DNA of 64,000 nt from Poriferisodalis sp963663635 (GTDB lineage Bacteria > Actinomycetota > Acidimicrobiia > Acidimicrobiales > Poriferisodalaceae): assembly GCA_963663635.2 (NCBI GenBank), contig CAXXMY010000003.1, positions 62,001-126,000 on the forward strand, written 5' to 3'. This document shows, one piece after another, positions 34,168 through 41,968 of the stretch. Every line of letters begins with the position of its first letter. Position 1 is the first letter of the stretch. Both the position numbers and the translations under genes were made by a program. The notes under the pieces are model-generated. The model saw only the letters and a program-made list of their open reading frames with translations, searched no databases and was not told where the DNA came from.

Positions 34168-35672
34168 GGAGCCGTTCCCACGTCGATGGGCTCACGAGTT
34201 GTTGCATCCAGAAGCCGGCGCAGTGCGGCGCCGTTGGTTGGAATGATCTCAACCGGCTGCGGCAGTTCCGCGGGGGTCATGCCGTCGAGGAACTTGCCGC
34301 CCGACAAGCACACGTCAGCCAGCACGTAGAGATCGTCGTCCTGCTCGTCGGCGAGCACGCGGCCGACATCGGCACCGGTGAGCAGGCCGGTCACGCCGAT
34401 GTTGCCACCGAAGAACCTGTTCTCGACCTCGATGACGCGCACCGGAACTCGACCGGCGGCGCCTGCTTGCCACGCGGCGACGAGCGGACGCAGCACCACA
34501 GCACCGAATGAGCCGGTCAGGATCCCCACTGGCTTGGCCCCGCCCCTCTCCGATGGCTGGGATCGTCGCGATCGCGGCGCAAGCGTGACCCGCACGCCAG
34601 CTGCGGGCAACTCGCCGCTGCGGTTGGCGCCTTGGCCCGGCATCCGTGCCGCCCGGTAGCCCGCAGCGGGCGCTCCGTCCACCCACGAGAAGAATCCCGC
34701 TGCCGGCGCTCGCTGCGGGGGCGCGGCGGCGCCGTTGGGAACCGCATCCGGCGTGGCTGCCCAGAACTCCTGCTCGAAGGCGCGTGCCATGCCGATGCCA
34801 TCCTCGTGCATCGCAAAATCGCCGTAGGTCTCCGCCGCCGGGAACGGCCGCCCAGCGAGCAGGTAGTACTCGTCCGCCGCGTACACCATGCGCCGGCCCA
34901 GCACTTCTAGGTAGCGCTCCTGCCACTGTTCGCAGAGGTCGATCACCGCCGCCGCCTCAGCTTCGGTGTGGGGCCGCATGGCGGCTTCGCGCTGGTGTGC
35001 ACTGACCCCCAGCGGCACGACCGCGAGCGTCGACAGCGTCGGGAAGCGGTCCAGCACGCCAACCAGGGTGTCGGCCAGCACGTCGCCATCGTTGACCCCA
35101 GGGCAAACGACGATCTGGCCGTGCACCTCGATGCCGCCGTCGAGCAAGGCACCGAGCCACCTCAGGCTGTAGGCGCCGCGCCGGTTGCGGAGCATCCGTG
35201 TTCGCACATCGGGGTCGGTGGCGTGAACGGACACGTACAGCGGCGACAGGCGCTCATCGAGCACGCGCTCAAGATCAAGCTCGGTGAAGCGGGTCAGCGT
35301 TGTGAAGTTTCCGTACAGGAACGACAGCCGGTAATCGTCGTCCTTGAGGTACAGGCTGCGGCGCAGCCCAGGCGGTAACTGGTAGATGAAACAGAACTCG
35401 CAGTGGTTGTCACATGTCTGCACCCGGTCGAAGATCGCGGCGTCCACCTCCGCTCCGAGCGGCTCGCCGGCGTCCTTGCCGACGTCGAGGCGGATCTGGC
35501 GGCCTGCTCGCACAATTTCGAGCTCGGGGTCAGCTTCGTCGAGCATGAGCTGCCACGCGATGACGTCAGAGGGCACAACACCGTCGATCGACACCACTTC
35601 GTCGCCGACGGCGAGTCCGGCCAATTCGGCCGCCGAGCCGGGTTCCACCGCGACCACGACCGGCCGAGACAT
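34164..35672 (-). CDS. DUF512 protein with PDZ and radical-SAM-like Fe-S site
   Basis: A 502-residue protein: a PDZ-like start (VEPGSAAELAGLAVGDEVVSIDGV), then a radical SAM-like cysteine motif C-x3-C-x2-C (QTCDNHCEFCFIYQLP), FLYGNFTTLTRF and VHATDPDVRTRMLRN, and the DUF512 domain. A proline/alanine-rich insert lies near residues 345-405. Members often neighbour der and are linked by annotation to Fe-S oxidoreductase chemistry, but no reaction is known. ATG 35672 has TATCCT 6 nt upstream. Its stop overlaps the der start, so the two are coupled. Confidence 0.85.
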   Translation of the reverse strand: MSRPVVVAVEPGSAAELAGLAVGDEVVSIDGVVPSDVIAWQLMLDEADPELEIVRAGRQIRLDVGKDAGEPLGAEVDAAIFDRVQTCDNHCEFCFIYQLPPGLRRSLYLKDDDYRLSFLYGNFTTLTRFTELDLERVLDERLSPLYVSVHATDPDVRTRMLRNRRGAYSLRWLGALLDGGIEVHGQIVVCPGVNDGDVLADTLVGVLDRFPTLSTLAVVPLGVSAHQREAAMRPHTEAEAAAVIDLCEQWQERYLEVLGRRMVYAADEYYLLAGRPFPAAETYGDFAMHEDGIGMARAFEQEFWAATPDAVPNGAAAPPQRAPAAGFFSWVDGAPAAGYRAARMPGQGANRSGELPAAGVRVTLAPRSRRSQPSERGGAKPVGILTGSFGAVVLRPLVAAWQAGAAGRVPVRVIEVENRFFGGNIGVTGLLTGADVGRVLADEQDDDLYVLADVCLSGGKFLDGMTPAELPQPVEIIPTNGAALRRLLDATTREPIDVGTAP

Positions 35673-35678
35673 GGGTTC

Positions 35679-35684
35679 AGGATA
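35679..35684 (-). promoter_or_regulatory. -10 hexamer TATCCT
   Basis: On the minus strand TATCCT ends 6 nt before ATG 35672 of the DUF512 gene and selects it over the 37-residue longer reading. Confidence 0.5.
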
Positions 35685-35872
35685 GGAAGCCGAACCGCCG
35701 AGCGGATAAACGGCGAATTGCGACAGCACATCGACGTCGACAGCGAGGCCGTGGCCCGAGCGGCCCGTGAGCGCAGCGAACAAGAACGGGAGAAAAATGG
35801 CTTCACCACGCAGGCCGCCGGCTAGATGATTAGTTCCAAGGGGTGGGGTCCACCGGTTGTGGGGTGAGGGTG

Positions 35873-35912
35873 TCCAAGCTCGGGGTGTGTATTCACGCTT
35901 CGATCTTGGAGG
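35873..35912 (+). promoter_or_regulatory. possible ribosome-site hairpin of the IS982 transposase
   Basis: TCCAAG (35873-35878) can pair with CTTGGA (35905-35910), which covers three bases of the GGAGG site (35908-35912) before ATG 35921. Only 6 bp, so weaker than in the IS1380 copies. Confidence 0.4.
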
Positions 35913-35920
35913 TTCTCAGC

Positions 35921-36829
35921 ATGGGCCCGGACTTGGACACCCTCGCGACCGCACTGTATGTGAGGATTGATGACCTGTTGGCGCAGAACCCTGGGTGGGC
36001 GCCGCAGCGGCCTGTGGTGGGGTTCGCTCCGAAGCTGTCGGACGCGGAGCTGGTCACCTTGGCGGTGATCTCGGCGCTGCTGGGCTATGACAACGAGTCG
36101 CAGTTCGTGCGCTACGCCCATGCGCATCTTCGGCCGTGGTTCCCGTATCTGCCCAACCGCGACGGCTACAACAAGCGGCTGCGGCGCAGCGCCGCGATGA
36201 TCGCAGGTGTCATGGGATGCCTCGCACGCGAGTGCGAGTCGTGGCACGACGACGTGTGGCTGGTGGACTCCACGCCGGTCGAGTGCGGACGCAGCCGCGA
36301 GACCCAAAAGCGCTCTGACCTCGCGGGATGGGCCCAGTACGGATACTGCGCGTCGCATTCCCGCTGGTTCTGGGGCCTGCGGCTGCACCTTGTCGCCACG
36401 CCCTCGGGACTGCCGATCGCGTTCGCGGTCGCCGGCGCGAAAGCCGACGAGCGCGAAGTCTGCGCAGACATGATCGACGCGGCCGGGGTCGCCAGAGCGG
36501 GCCAGACCCTCATCGCCGACAAGGGCTACCGCTCTGCAGCGTTCGAAGCCGACCTCAACGACGTCGGCATCACCGTGCTGCGCCCCGCCACCCGATCCGA
36601 GGCCCCACGGCCCGGCGCCAGATTCCTGCGGCCCCTGCGCCAGATCATCGAATCGATCATCCAGACCCTCAAAGGCCAGCTCAGCCTCGAACGCCACAAA
36701 GGCCGCACCAAAGCCGGCGTCGCCGCGCGCATCGGCGCCCGCCTCCTCGCCCTCACCGCCGCCATCTGGCACAACGAGACCTACCACCGAACACGCCCCA
36801 GCCGCTCACTCACCGCCTACGACCACTAA
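35921..36829 (+). CDS. IS982-family transposase
   Basis: A 302-residue DDE transposase. DLDTLATALYVRIDDLLAQ starts it; the catalytic aspartate is in VWLVDSTPVECGRSRETQKRSDLAGWAQYGYCASHSRWFWGLRLHL, another in LIADKGYRS, and the glutamate in IIESIIQTLKGQLSLERH. The frame is intact. ATG 35921 follows GGAGG by 8 nt; the upstream extension crosses the ribosome site and is left out. The 3' third is strongly C-biased. Confidence 0.9.
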   Translation: MGPDLDTLATALYVRIDDLLAQNPGWAPQRPVVGFAPKLSDAELVTLAVISALLGYDNESQFVRYAHAHLRPWFPYLPNRDGYNKRLRRSAAMIAGVMGCLARECESWHDDVWLVDSTPVECGRSRETQKRSDLAGWAQYGYCASHSRWFWGLRLHLVATPSGLPIAFAVAGAKADEREVCADMIDAAGVARAGQTLIADKGYRSAAFEADLNDVGITVLRPATRSEAPRPGARFLRPLRQIIESIIQTLKGQLSLERHKGRTKAGVAARIGARLLALTAAIWHNETYHRTRPSRSLTAYDH

Positions 36830-36912
36830 AACCTTGGAACTAATCATCTAGCTGCGGGTCCTCGGTGGCCGCCGCGCATGCGCTGGCTGCCGATGCGCCG
36901 GCCGGCCGTCGG

Positions 36913-36918
36913 TAGCGT
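36913..36918 (+). promoter_or_regulatory. -10 hexamer TAGCGT
   Basis: TAGCGT ends 7 nt before GTG 36926 of ispH and selects it over ATG 36878. The IS982 end lies about 65 bp upstream. Confidence 0.5.
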
Positions 36919-36925
36919 CAACGCT

Positions 36926-37969
36926 GTGCATGTGGATCGGGTGTTGCTGGCCGCGCCGCGCGGCTTCTGCGCAGGTGTGGAGATGGCCATCAAGGCCTTG
37001 GCGTGGATGGTGCGCACCTTCCCGCCGCCCGTGTACTGCTACCACGAGATCGTCCACAACCGCCTCGTCGTGGATCGCTTCGAACGCCTGGGCGTGGTGT
37101 TCGTCGACGATGTCGCCACGGTGCCTCCCGGACACCCGATCATGCTGTCTGCGCACGGCTCTGCGCCCGAGGTTGTCGACGAAGCACGTCGCCGAGGCGG
37201 CTACGTCGTCGACGCCGTGTGTCCCTTGGTCACCAAAGTGCATCACGAGGTGCGGGTGCGCTCCGCGAAGGGCTATCACATCGTCTATGTCGGTCACGAG
37301 GGCCACGAGGAGGCAGTCGGCACCATGGCCGTGGCGCCCGAATCGATCTCGCTCGTGTCCGAACCGGCGGACGTCGCCAACCTGGACGACATCGAAGCCC
37401 CTGTGGCAGTGCTCGCACAGACGACGCTCAGTCACCGCGACTGGTCCGACGTGCTCGAGGCTGCCAAAGATCGCTTTCCCGACGTGTGGATGCCGGGCCG
37501 GTCTGACCTGTGCTTTGCCACCACCAACCGCCAGTCCGCGCTGTCGGAGATCTCCGGACGTTGCGACGCGGTGGTCGTCATTGGCTCGGCGAACTCCTCC
37601 AACACCATGGCGTTGGCCAAGCTGGCGACCGAATCGGGCTGCGAGCGGGTGCACCGGGTGAACGCTGCCACCGAGTTGCCCGACGATCTCAGCGGCACCG
37701 TCGGCGTGACCGCCGGCGCCTCGGCACCCGAAGAGCTCGTTACCGAAGTCATCACCGCGCTCGCTCCTGCGGAGGGCACCACCGAGATCTCGATCACCGA
37801 CGAGGACGAGTACTTCCCCCCGCCCCGAGAGCTGCGAGAGTTGCTGGGGGCGATGGAAACCGCCGTGCATACAACCCTTGCGGTTTCCGCCAGTGCTCGA
37901 ATCGCGGCCGCAGATCGCACCACCGCAGCCAGCGACGTGCTCGCCTCGCTTGCGGCGACGGCGGGCTGA
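36926..37969 (+). CDS. ispH: 4-hydroxy-3-methylbut-2-enyl diphosphate reductase
   Basis: A 347-residue Fe-S enzyme, the last step of the MEP isoprenoid pathway, giving IPP and DMAPP. The three cluster cysteines lie in PRGFCAGVEMAIKA, DAVCPLVTKVHHEV and DLCFATTNRQ. Substrate-site motifs are MLSAHGSAPEV, VGHEGHEEAVGT, AQTTLS, GSANSSNTMAL and VTAGASAPE. The start is GTG 36926 (VHVDRVLLAAPRGF), backed by the hexamer. It is convergent with plsC. Confidence 0.96.
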   Translation: MHVDRVLLAAPRGFCAGVEMAIKALAWMVRTFPPPVYCYHEIVHNRLVVDRFERLGVVFVDDVATVPPGHPIMLSAHGSAPEVVDEARRRGGYVVDAVCPLVTKVHHEVRVRSAKGYHIVYVGHEGHEEAVGTMAVAPESISLVSEPADVANLDDIEAPVAVLAQTTLSHRDWSDVLEAAKDRFPDVWMPGRSDLCFATTNRQSALSEISGRCDAVVVIGSANSSNTMALAKLATESGCERVHRVNAATELPDDLSGTVGVTAGASAPEELVTEVITALAPAEGTTEISITDEDEYFPPPRELRELLGAMETAVHTTLAVSASARIAAADRTTAASDVLASLAATAG

Positions 37970-38000
37970 GAGGTCGCTCGCGGCGGCTTCGCTCGCGGCC

Positions 38001-38696
38001 TCAGTGCTGGTTGGGAGTGCCGGCTCTGATCTGAGCCCGATCGAACACGTCCTGGATGCGTTCGCGGAGCTCTTCGCTTGTGTCCTTGATGGCACGCCGG
38101 GACACCCGGCCAGAGCTGCCGAGCGGTGGCGGGTCCATCGGCTCACCCACAATGATGCGAATGCGGCGTGGGTACATGAACTTGGTGCCGCGCGGCATCG
38201 CCGCCGCCGTGCCGCCGATGCCGACGGGAACGATAGGCACCTGGGCCTTCGCAGCGAGATACGCCGGCCCGTCCATCAGCGGGTGCACGCGAGGGCCCTC
38301 TTTGCGCTCGCCCTCACCGAACATCACCACTGGGCAGTCGCCGTAGCGCAGCGCATCGAGCGCAGTGCGCATCGCTGCCCGGTCGGGTGCGTCACGGTTG
38401 ACCGGGAAGCATCCCACCGTCGTGAACACCCAGCCGATCGGGCGGTACTTCCACATGGAGTCCTTGCCCATCACCCGCATCTGGGCGGGAATCGCCGCAT
38501 GAATCGGAGTGTCGATGTAGCTGCGGTGATTCGGCACCCACACACACGGTCCCGACGGCAGATTCTCCAAGCCCTCCACGGTGATGCGATTCCAGGCCTT
38601 GAAGACCCCCCAGGCGGGGTACTTGAGCACGCGGTAGGTGATGCGGTTCAGCAGCCCGTTGCGAGGATCGAAGTCCGCCGCGCCGTCGTCACTCAC
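38001..38696 (-). CDS. 1-acyl-glycerol-3-phosphate acyltransferase (PlsC family)
   Basis: A 231-residue membrane-associated acyltransferase making phosphatidic acid. The catalytic motif is NHRSYIDT (an HX4D variant: H-RSYI-D) in CVWVPNHRSYIDTPIH; the second motif is CFPVNRDAPDR, and the third FGEGERKEGP. The start at GTG 38696 overlaps the aroA-cmk stop (GTGA, 38693-38696). It is the last gene of the tyrA, aroA-cmk, plsC run. Confidence 0.88.
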   Translation of the reverse strand: MSDDGAADFDPRNGLLNRITYRVLKYPAWGVFKAWNRITVEGLENLPSGPCVWVPNHRSYIDTPIHAAIPAQMRVMGKDSMWKYRPIGWVFTTVGCFPVNRDAPDRAAMRTALDALRYGDCPVVMFGEGERKEGPRVHPLMDGPAYLAAKAQVPIVPVGIGGTAAAMPRGTKFMYPRRIRIIVGEPMDPPPLGSSGRVSRRAIKDTSEELRERIQDVFDRAQIRAGTPNQH

Positions 38697-40804
38697 AACA
38701 CCGCCTCCGTCGTTCGCGTGCTCCCGGTCACCGCAACACGATGCAGCTCGACGATCTGGGCGACAACCTCGTCGAACGCCATGTCGCTCGTGTCCACGAC
38801 GACCGCTCCGGCAGCGACGCGCAGTGGGGAGTCCGCGCGTGCCGAGTCCAGCCGGTCGCGGCGGTCCAGATCGGCAGCCAGATTCTCTACGGCTTCGCTG
38901 TCGCTCGCCGATGTCGTTCGAGATGCGGTGAATCCGCCACCGTTCTGCGCGAGACGTCGCGCCGCTCGCACGATTGGCGTCGCCGTCAGGAATACCTTGA
39001 GCTCGGCATCGGGGAACACGACGCTGCCGATGTCGCGGCCCTCCATGACACCGCCGCCGATCTGGCGCGCCCACTCGCGCTGGCGCTGCACGAGAACGCG
39101 ACGCACCGCAGGATTTGCGGCCACCGCGCTGACGCTGCGGTCCACCTCAGGGCTCCGGATGGCGTCGGTGGCGTCAGAACCGTTCACAGTGACGAGCTGC
39201 GCACCGCACTCGTTGGCAATGTCGATCTCCGCAGAGAGTGCGACCGCCGCGACCTCGTCGGTGTCATGCGGATCGACGCCAGCTTGCAGGGCCGCCCAGG
39301 CCACAGCGCGGTACATCGCACCTGTGTCGAGATAGTCCACGCCCAGATCGGCGGCAACCGCCCGGGCCACGCTCGACTTCCCCGACGCGGCGGGACCGTC
39401 GATGGCGATGACCGGCGTCGTCAGATCATCCCGTTCTCCTGGAGCTGGACGCAGCGCCTCGAGCGCGTCGAAGAATCCCGGGAACGTCTTTGCGACACAG
39501 TCAGGGTCGTCGATCTCCACTCCGGCGACTCGCAGGCCCACGAGCGACATCGCCATCGCCATGCGGTGATCGTCGTGGCAGTCGACCCGGCCCGCTCGCA
39601 GCGCAGCAGCATTCGGCCGGATGGTGATCCCGTCAGGCTCGGCCGTCGCGTCGACGCCGCGCTTGGCCAGCTCGACGACGGTGTTGCCGATGCGGTCGGT
39701 CTCCTTGCGGCGGATGAAGCCGATCCCGCCGATGTGCGTCGTGCCCTCGGCGAATGCGGCCACGACGGCCAGCGTCTGGGCCGTGTCGGAGCAATCGCGC
39801 AGATCGAACCGGCCGCCTCGAAGCGACGCTCCGCCGTCGGGGGCTTCGACCGTGATTGACCCGTCACTCACGGCGACCCGTGCACCCATCTCCCCCAATA
39901 TCTGCGCGAATCGCACATCGCCTTGGATGCTGGCTTGGCCCAGTCCTTCGACGCTCACGTTGCCGCCGCACAGCGCCGCGGCCGCCAAGAAATAGCTGGC
40001 AGCCGAGGCATCCGGCTCGACCTTGTAGTCACGGGCGAGGTACTCCCCCGCCTGCACCACGTAGCGGCCGGGGCTCGGCGTCGCGACCTGGGCGCCGAAC
40101 ACGGACATCACCGCAACGGTCATGTCGATGTATGGCGCGCTGACCGCGTCGGCGACATCGTCGATCTCAACATCGATTCCCCCGAGCAGCGGTCCTGCAA
40201 GCAACAGCCCGCTGGTGAACTGGCTGCTCACATCGGCCCGTATCTCCAAGCGATGCTGCGGCCCCGTTGATTCGGGGCTGGACGCGAGCCGGTGGGCGTC
40301 CCTTGTCGGTTGCAATGACACCTCGATCGGCAGGCAACCCGGGACGCCGAGTTCACCGACACCGACGCCCATGCCTCGCAACGCTGCGATCAGCTCGGCG
40401 AACGGGCGCCGCCGCAGTTGCGCGTCGCCGTCGAGCAGCCAGTCGCCGCCGAGCGCTGCAAGCACCGGCAGCACGAATCGGGCCGTGGTGCCCGAAGCTC
40501 GTGCTTCTACCCGGCGCGGTTGGTCGTTCGTGGCCCCCGCAGCGGGGCCATCGCGTCGACCGACAATGCCATCGACCGTCAGACGGCCGCTCGACCGGTC
40601 CTGTGTCACCGATGCGCCGATCGCGACAGCTGCGCCGATCATGGCCTCGGTGTCGTCTGCGAAGAGCGCCCCATCAAGGGTGCTGCGGCCTTGCGCCAGA
40701 GCGGCGCACAGTATCGCCCGGTTCGTGATGCTCTTCGATCCGGGCACCCCCGCGATGCCGGCAGCGCCGCTTACGAAGGGCGTGATGATCCGCCCCGCGG
40801 TCAT
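38693..40804 (-). CDS. fused EPSP synthase (AroA) and cytidylate kinase (Cmk)
   Basis: One uninterrupted 703-residue frame. Residues 1 to about 455 are 3-phosphoshikimate 1-carboxyvinyltransferase (AroA): GSKSITNRAILCAALAQG, FADDTEAMI, ARASGTTARFVLPVL, IRRKETDRI and DDHRMAMAMSLVG. From about 462 to the end is a full CMP/dCMP kinase: IDGPAASGKSSVARAVA (P-loop), LDTGAMYRAVAW, EGRDIGSVVFPDAELKVFLTA and RRDRLDSARADSPL. The linker is short (APGERDDLTT). It thus joins the chorismate pathway and pyrimidine salvage in one chain. Its ATG overlaps the tyrA stop (40801-40804), and its stop overlaps plsC. Confidence 0.93.
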   Translation of the reverse strand: MTAGRIITPFVSGAAGIAGVPGSKSITNRAILCAALAQGRSTLDGALFADDTEAMIGAAVAIGASVTQDRSSGRLTVDGIVGRRDGPAAGATNDQPRRVEARASGTTARFVLPVLAALGGDWLLDGDAQLRRRPFAELIAALRGMGVGVGELGVPGCLPIEVSLQPTRDAHRLASSPESTGPQHRLEIRADVSSQFTSGLLLAGPLLGGIDVEIDDVADAVSAPYIDMTVAVMSVFGAQVATPSPGRYVVQAGEYLARDYKVEPDASAASYFLAAAALCGGNVSVEGLGQASIQGDVRFAQILGEMGARVAVSDGSITVEAPDGGASLRGGRFDLRDCSDTAQTLAVVAAFAEGTTHIGGIGFIRRKETDRIGNTVVELAKRGVDATAEPDGITIRPNAAALRAGRVDCHDDHRMAMAMSLVGLRVAGVEIDDPDCVAKTFPGFFDALEALRPAPGERDDLTTPVIAIDGPAASGKSSVARAVAADLGVDYLDTGAMYRAVAWAALQAGVDPHDTDEVAAVALSAEIDIANECGAQLVTVNGSDATDAIRSPEVDRSVSAVAANPAVRRVLVQRQREWARQIGGGVMEGRDIGSVVFPDAELKVFLTATPIVRAARRLAQNGGGFTASRTTSASDSEAVENLAADLDRRDRLDSARADSPLRVAAGAVVVDTSDMAFDEVVAQIVELHRVAVTGSTRTTEAVL

Positions 40805-41907
40805 GCCAGATCGCGCGTCGTCGGGTGGTAGCCCTGCCCCGCCAGTGCAGCCAGGAAGCGCTGGGCTTCGGTGCGTGCCACCACGAGCACCAGCACGCCT
40901 TCGGAGCCTTCGGGCGAATGCGCCACCTCGATGTCCGCCACGTTCACGTCACAGTCCGCCGCGAGCATGGTGATGGCGGCAATCTGGCCCTTGCGATCCG
41001 GAATCGGCACCCGAACCTCCAGCAGCTCGTGGGGCCGGACATAGCGAGACGGCAGGTTCGTTCGGGCTCGACGCGCCTGGGTCAGCACGTCGCGCAAACC
41101 ATCGCGATCCGCAGTTGCCACAACGTCGCGGACCTGCGCCATGCGCTCGGCGAGCTCGTCGAGGACTGCCACGATGGCATCGCGGTTCTCTCCGCAAATA
41201 TCGAGCCAGATGCCCGGGTGGCCGGCTGCAATACGAGTCATGTCGCGGAAGCCGCCAGCGGCGAGCCGCAGCAGGGGCGCGTCGTCGAGAGCCCGATCGT
41301 CCGCGAGGCACATGAGCGACGCCGCCGTCAGGTGCGGGACATGGCTGACGACGGCGACGAGCGCGTCGTGGCGCTGTGGAGTCATGGTGACCACATCAGA
41401 GCCGAATGCGGCGAGCACCCGCTGACAGGTGCGCAGTGCGTGATCGTCAGTGTCGTCGGTGGGCGTCAGCGCCCAAACAGCACCGACGAACATGTCAGGG
41501 TTCGCGCCGTCGACACCTTCTTGCTCGGAGCCTGCCATCGGATGTCCAGGCACGAAGCGAGGATCGCTCACCGATCCCGACACCGCGGTCTTGACGCTGC
41601 CCGTGTCTGTCACTACCGCGCCCGCGGCGGCGCTGGTGGCCAGCGCACGCTGCACCTCTGCAGTCAAGCGCGCAGCGGGCACCGCGACGACCCAAAATGA
41701 GGCCTCGTGATCGGTCCCCACTGCATCCAGGCAGCCGAGCTCAAGCGCTCGCTGCGCATGGGCGACCACTTCATCTCGACCCGTGACGTGCCAGCCGGAC
41801 TTTCGCAGCGCAGCGGCGACGGAGCCTCCGATGAGCCCGGTGCCGACCACCTGGGCGCGCTGCGGCAAACCTGCCTCATGGGAGCCCGAAGGCGAGTCCA
41901 AAGCCAC
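40801..41907 (-). CDS. tyrA: prephenate dehydrogenase with ACT domain
   Basis: A 368-residue TyrA. The NAD fold is VVGTGLIGGSVAAALRKSGWHVTGRDE; catalytic and substrate motifs are TDTGSVKTAV, PGHPMAGSEQEGVDGA and HDALVAVVSHVPHL. A C-terminal ACT domain (LEVRVPIPDRKGQIAAITMLAADCDVNVADIEV) suggests feedback by tyrosine. It oxidises prephenate to 4-hydroxyphenylpyruvate. GTG 41907 is chosen by TACCCT ending 7 nt upstream. It is coupled to aroA-cmk, so two aromatic steps are co-translated. Confidence 0.92.
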   Translation of the reverse strand: MALDSPSGSHEAGLPQRAQVVGTGLIGGSVAAALRKSGWHVTGRDEVVAHAQRALELGCLDAVGTDHEASFWVVAVPAARLTAEVQRALATSAAAGAVVTDTGSVKTAVSGSVSDPRFVPGHPMAGSEQEGVDGANPDMFVGAVWALTPTDDTDDHALRTCQRVLAAFGSDVVTMTPQRHDALVAVVSHVPHLTAASLMCLADDRALDDAPLLRLAAGGFRDMTRIAAGHPGIWLDICGENRDAIVAVLDELAERMAQVRDVVATADRDGLRDVLTQARRARTNLPSRYVRPHELLEVRVPIPDRKGQIAAITMLAADCDVNVADIEVAHSPEGSEGVLVLVVARTEAQRFLAALAGQGYHPTTRDLA

Positions 41908-41914
41908 GAACTGA

Positions 41915-41920
41915 AGGGTA
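41915..41920 (-). promoter_or_regulatory. -10 hexamer TACCCT
   Basis: On the minus strand TACCCT ends 7 nt before GTG 41907 of tyrA, the probable promoter of tyrA, aroA-cmk and plsC. Confidence 0.5.
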
Positions 41921-41968
41921 CCGATGGTGCCCAAGCCTCCCCGGAACGTGCATGCCCCCTCGGGCGCC

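Larger units (their letters stand above)
35826..36847 (+). mobile_element. IS982-family insertion sequence
   Basis: About 1022 bp bounded by the perfect inverted repeat ATGATTAGTTCCAAGG (35826-35841 and the complement of 36832-36847). CTAG flanks both ends (35822-35825, 36848-36851). It is palindromic, so it may be a 4-bp target copy or a continuation of the repeat (then 35821-36852). It lies between the DUF512 promoter and ispH, about 60 bp from the ispH -10. Confidence 0.88.

Noticed and set aside
35403..35825. A 140-codon plus-strand frame opposite the DUF512 gene
   Set aside because: Most of it is antisense to DUF512; only its last 35 codons lie outside, and these are kept as a low-interest observation.
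35822..36851. A longer IS982 target duplication of 7-9 bp
   Set aside because: Only CTAG matches on both sides; since it is palindromic it could equally belong to the inverted repeat.
37969..38001. Terminator between ispH and plsC
   Set aside because: The repeated GCTCGCGGC units are direct repeats, not an inverted pair.
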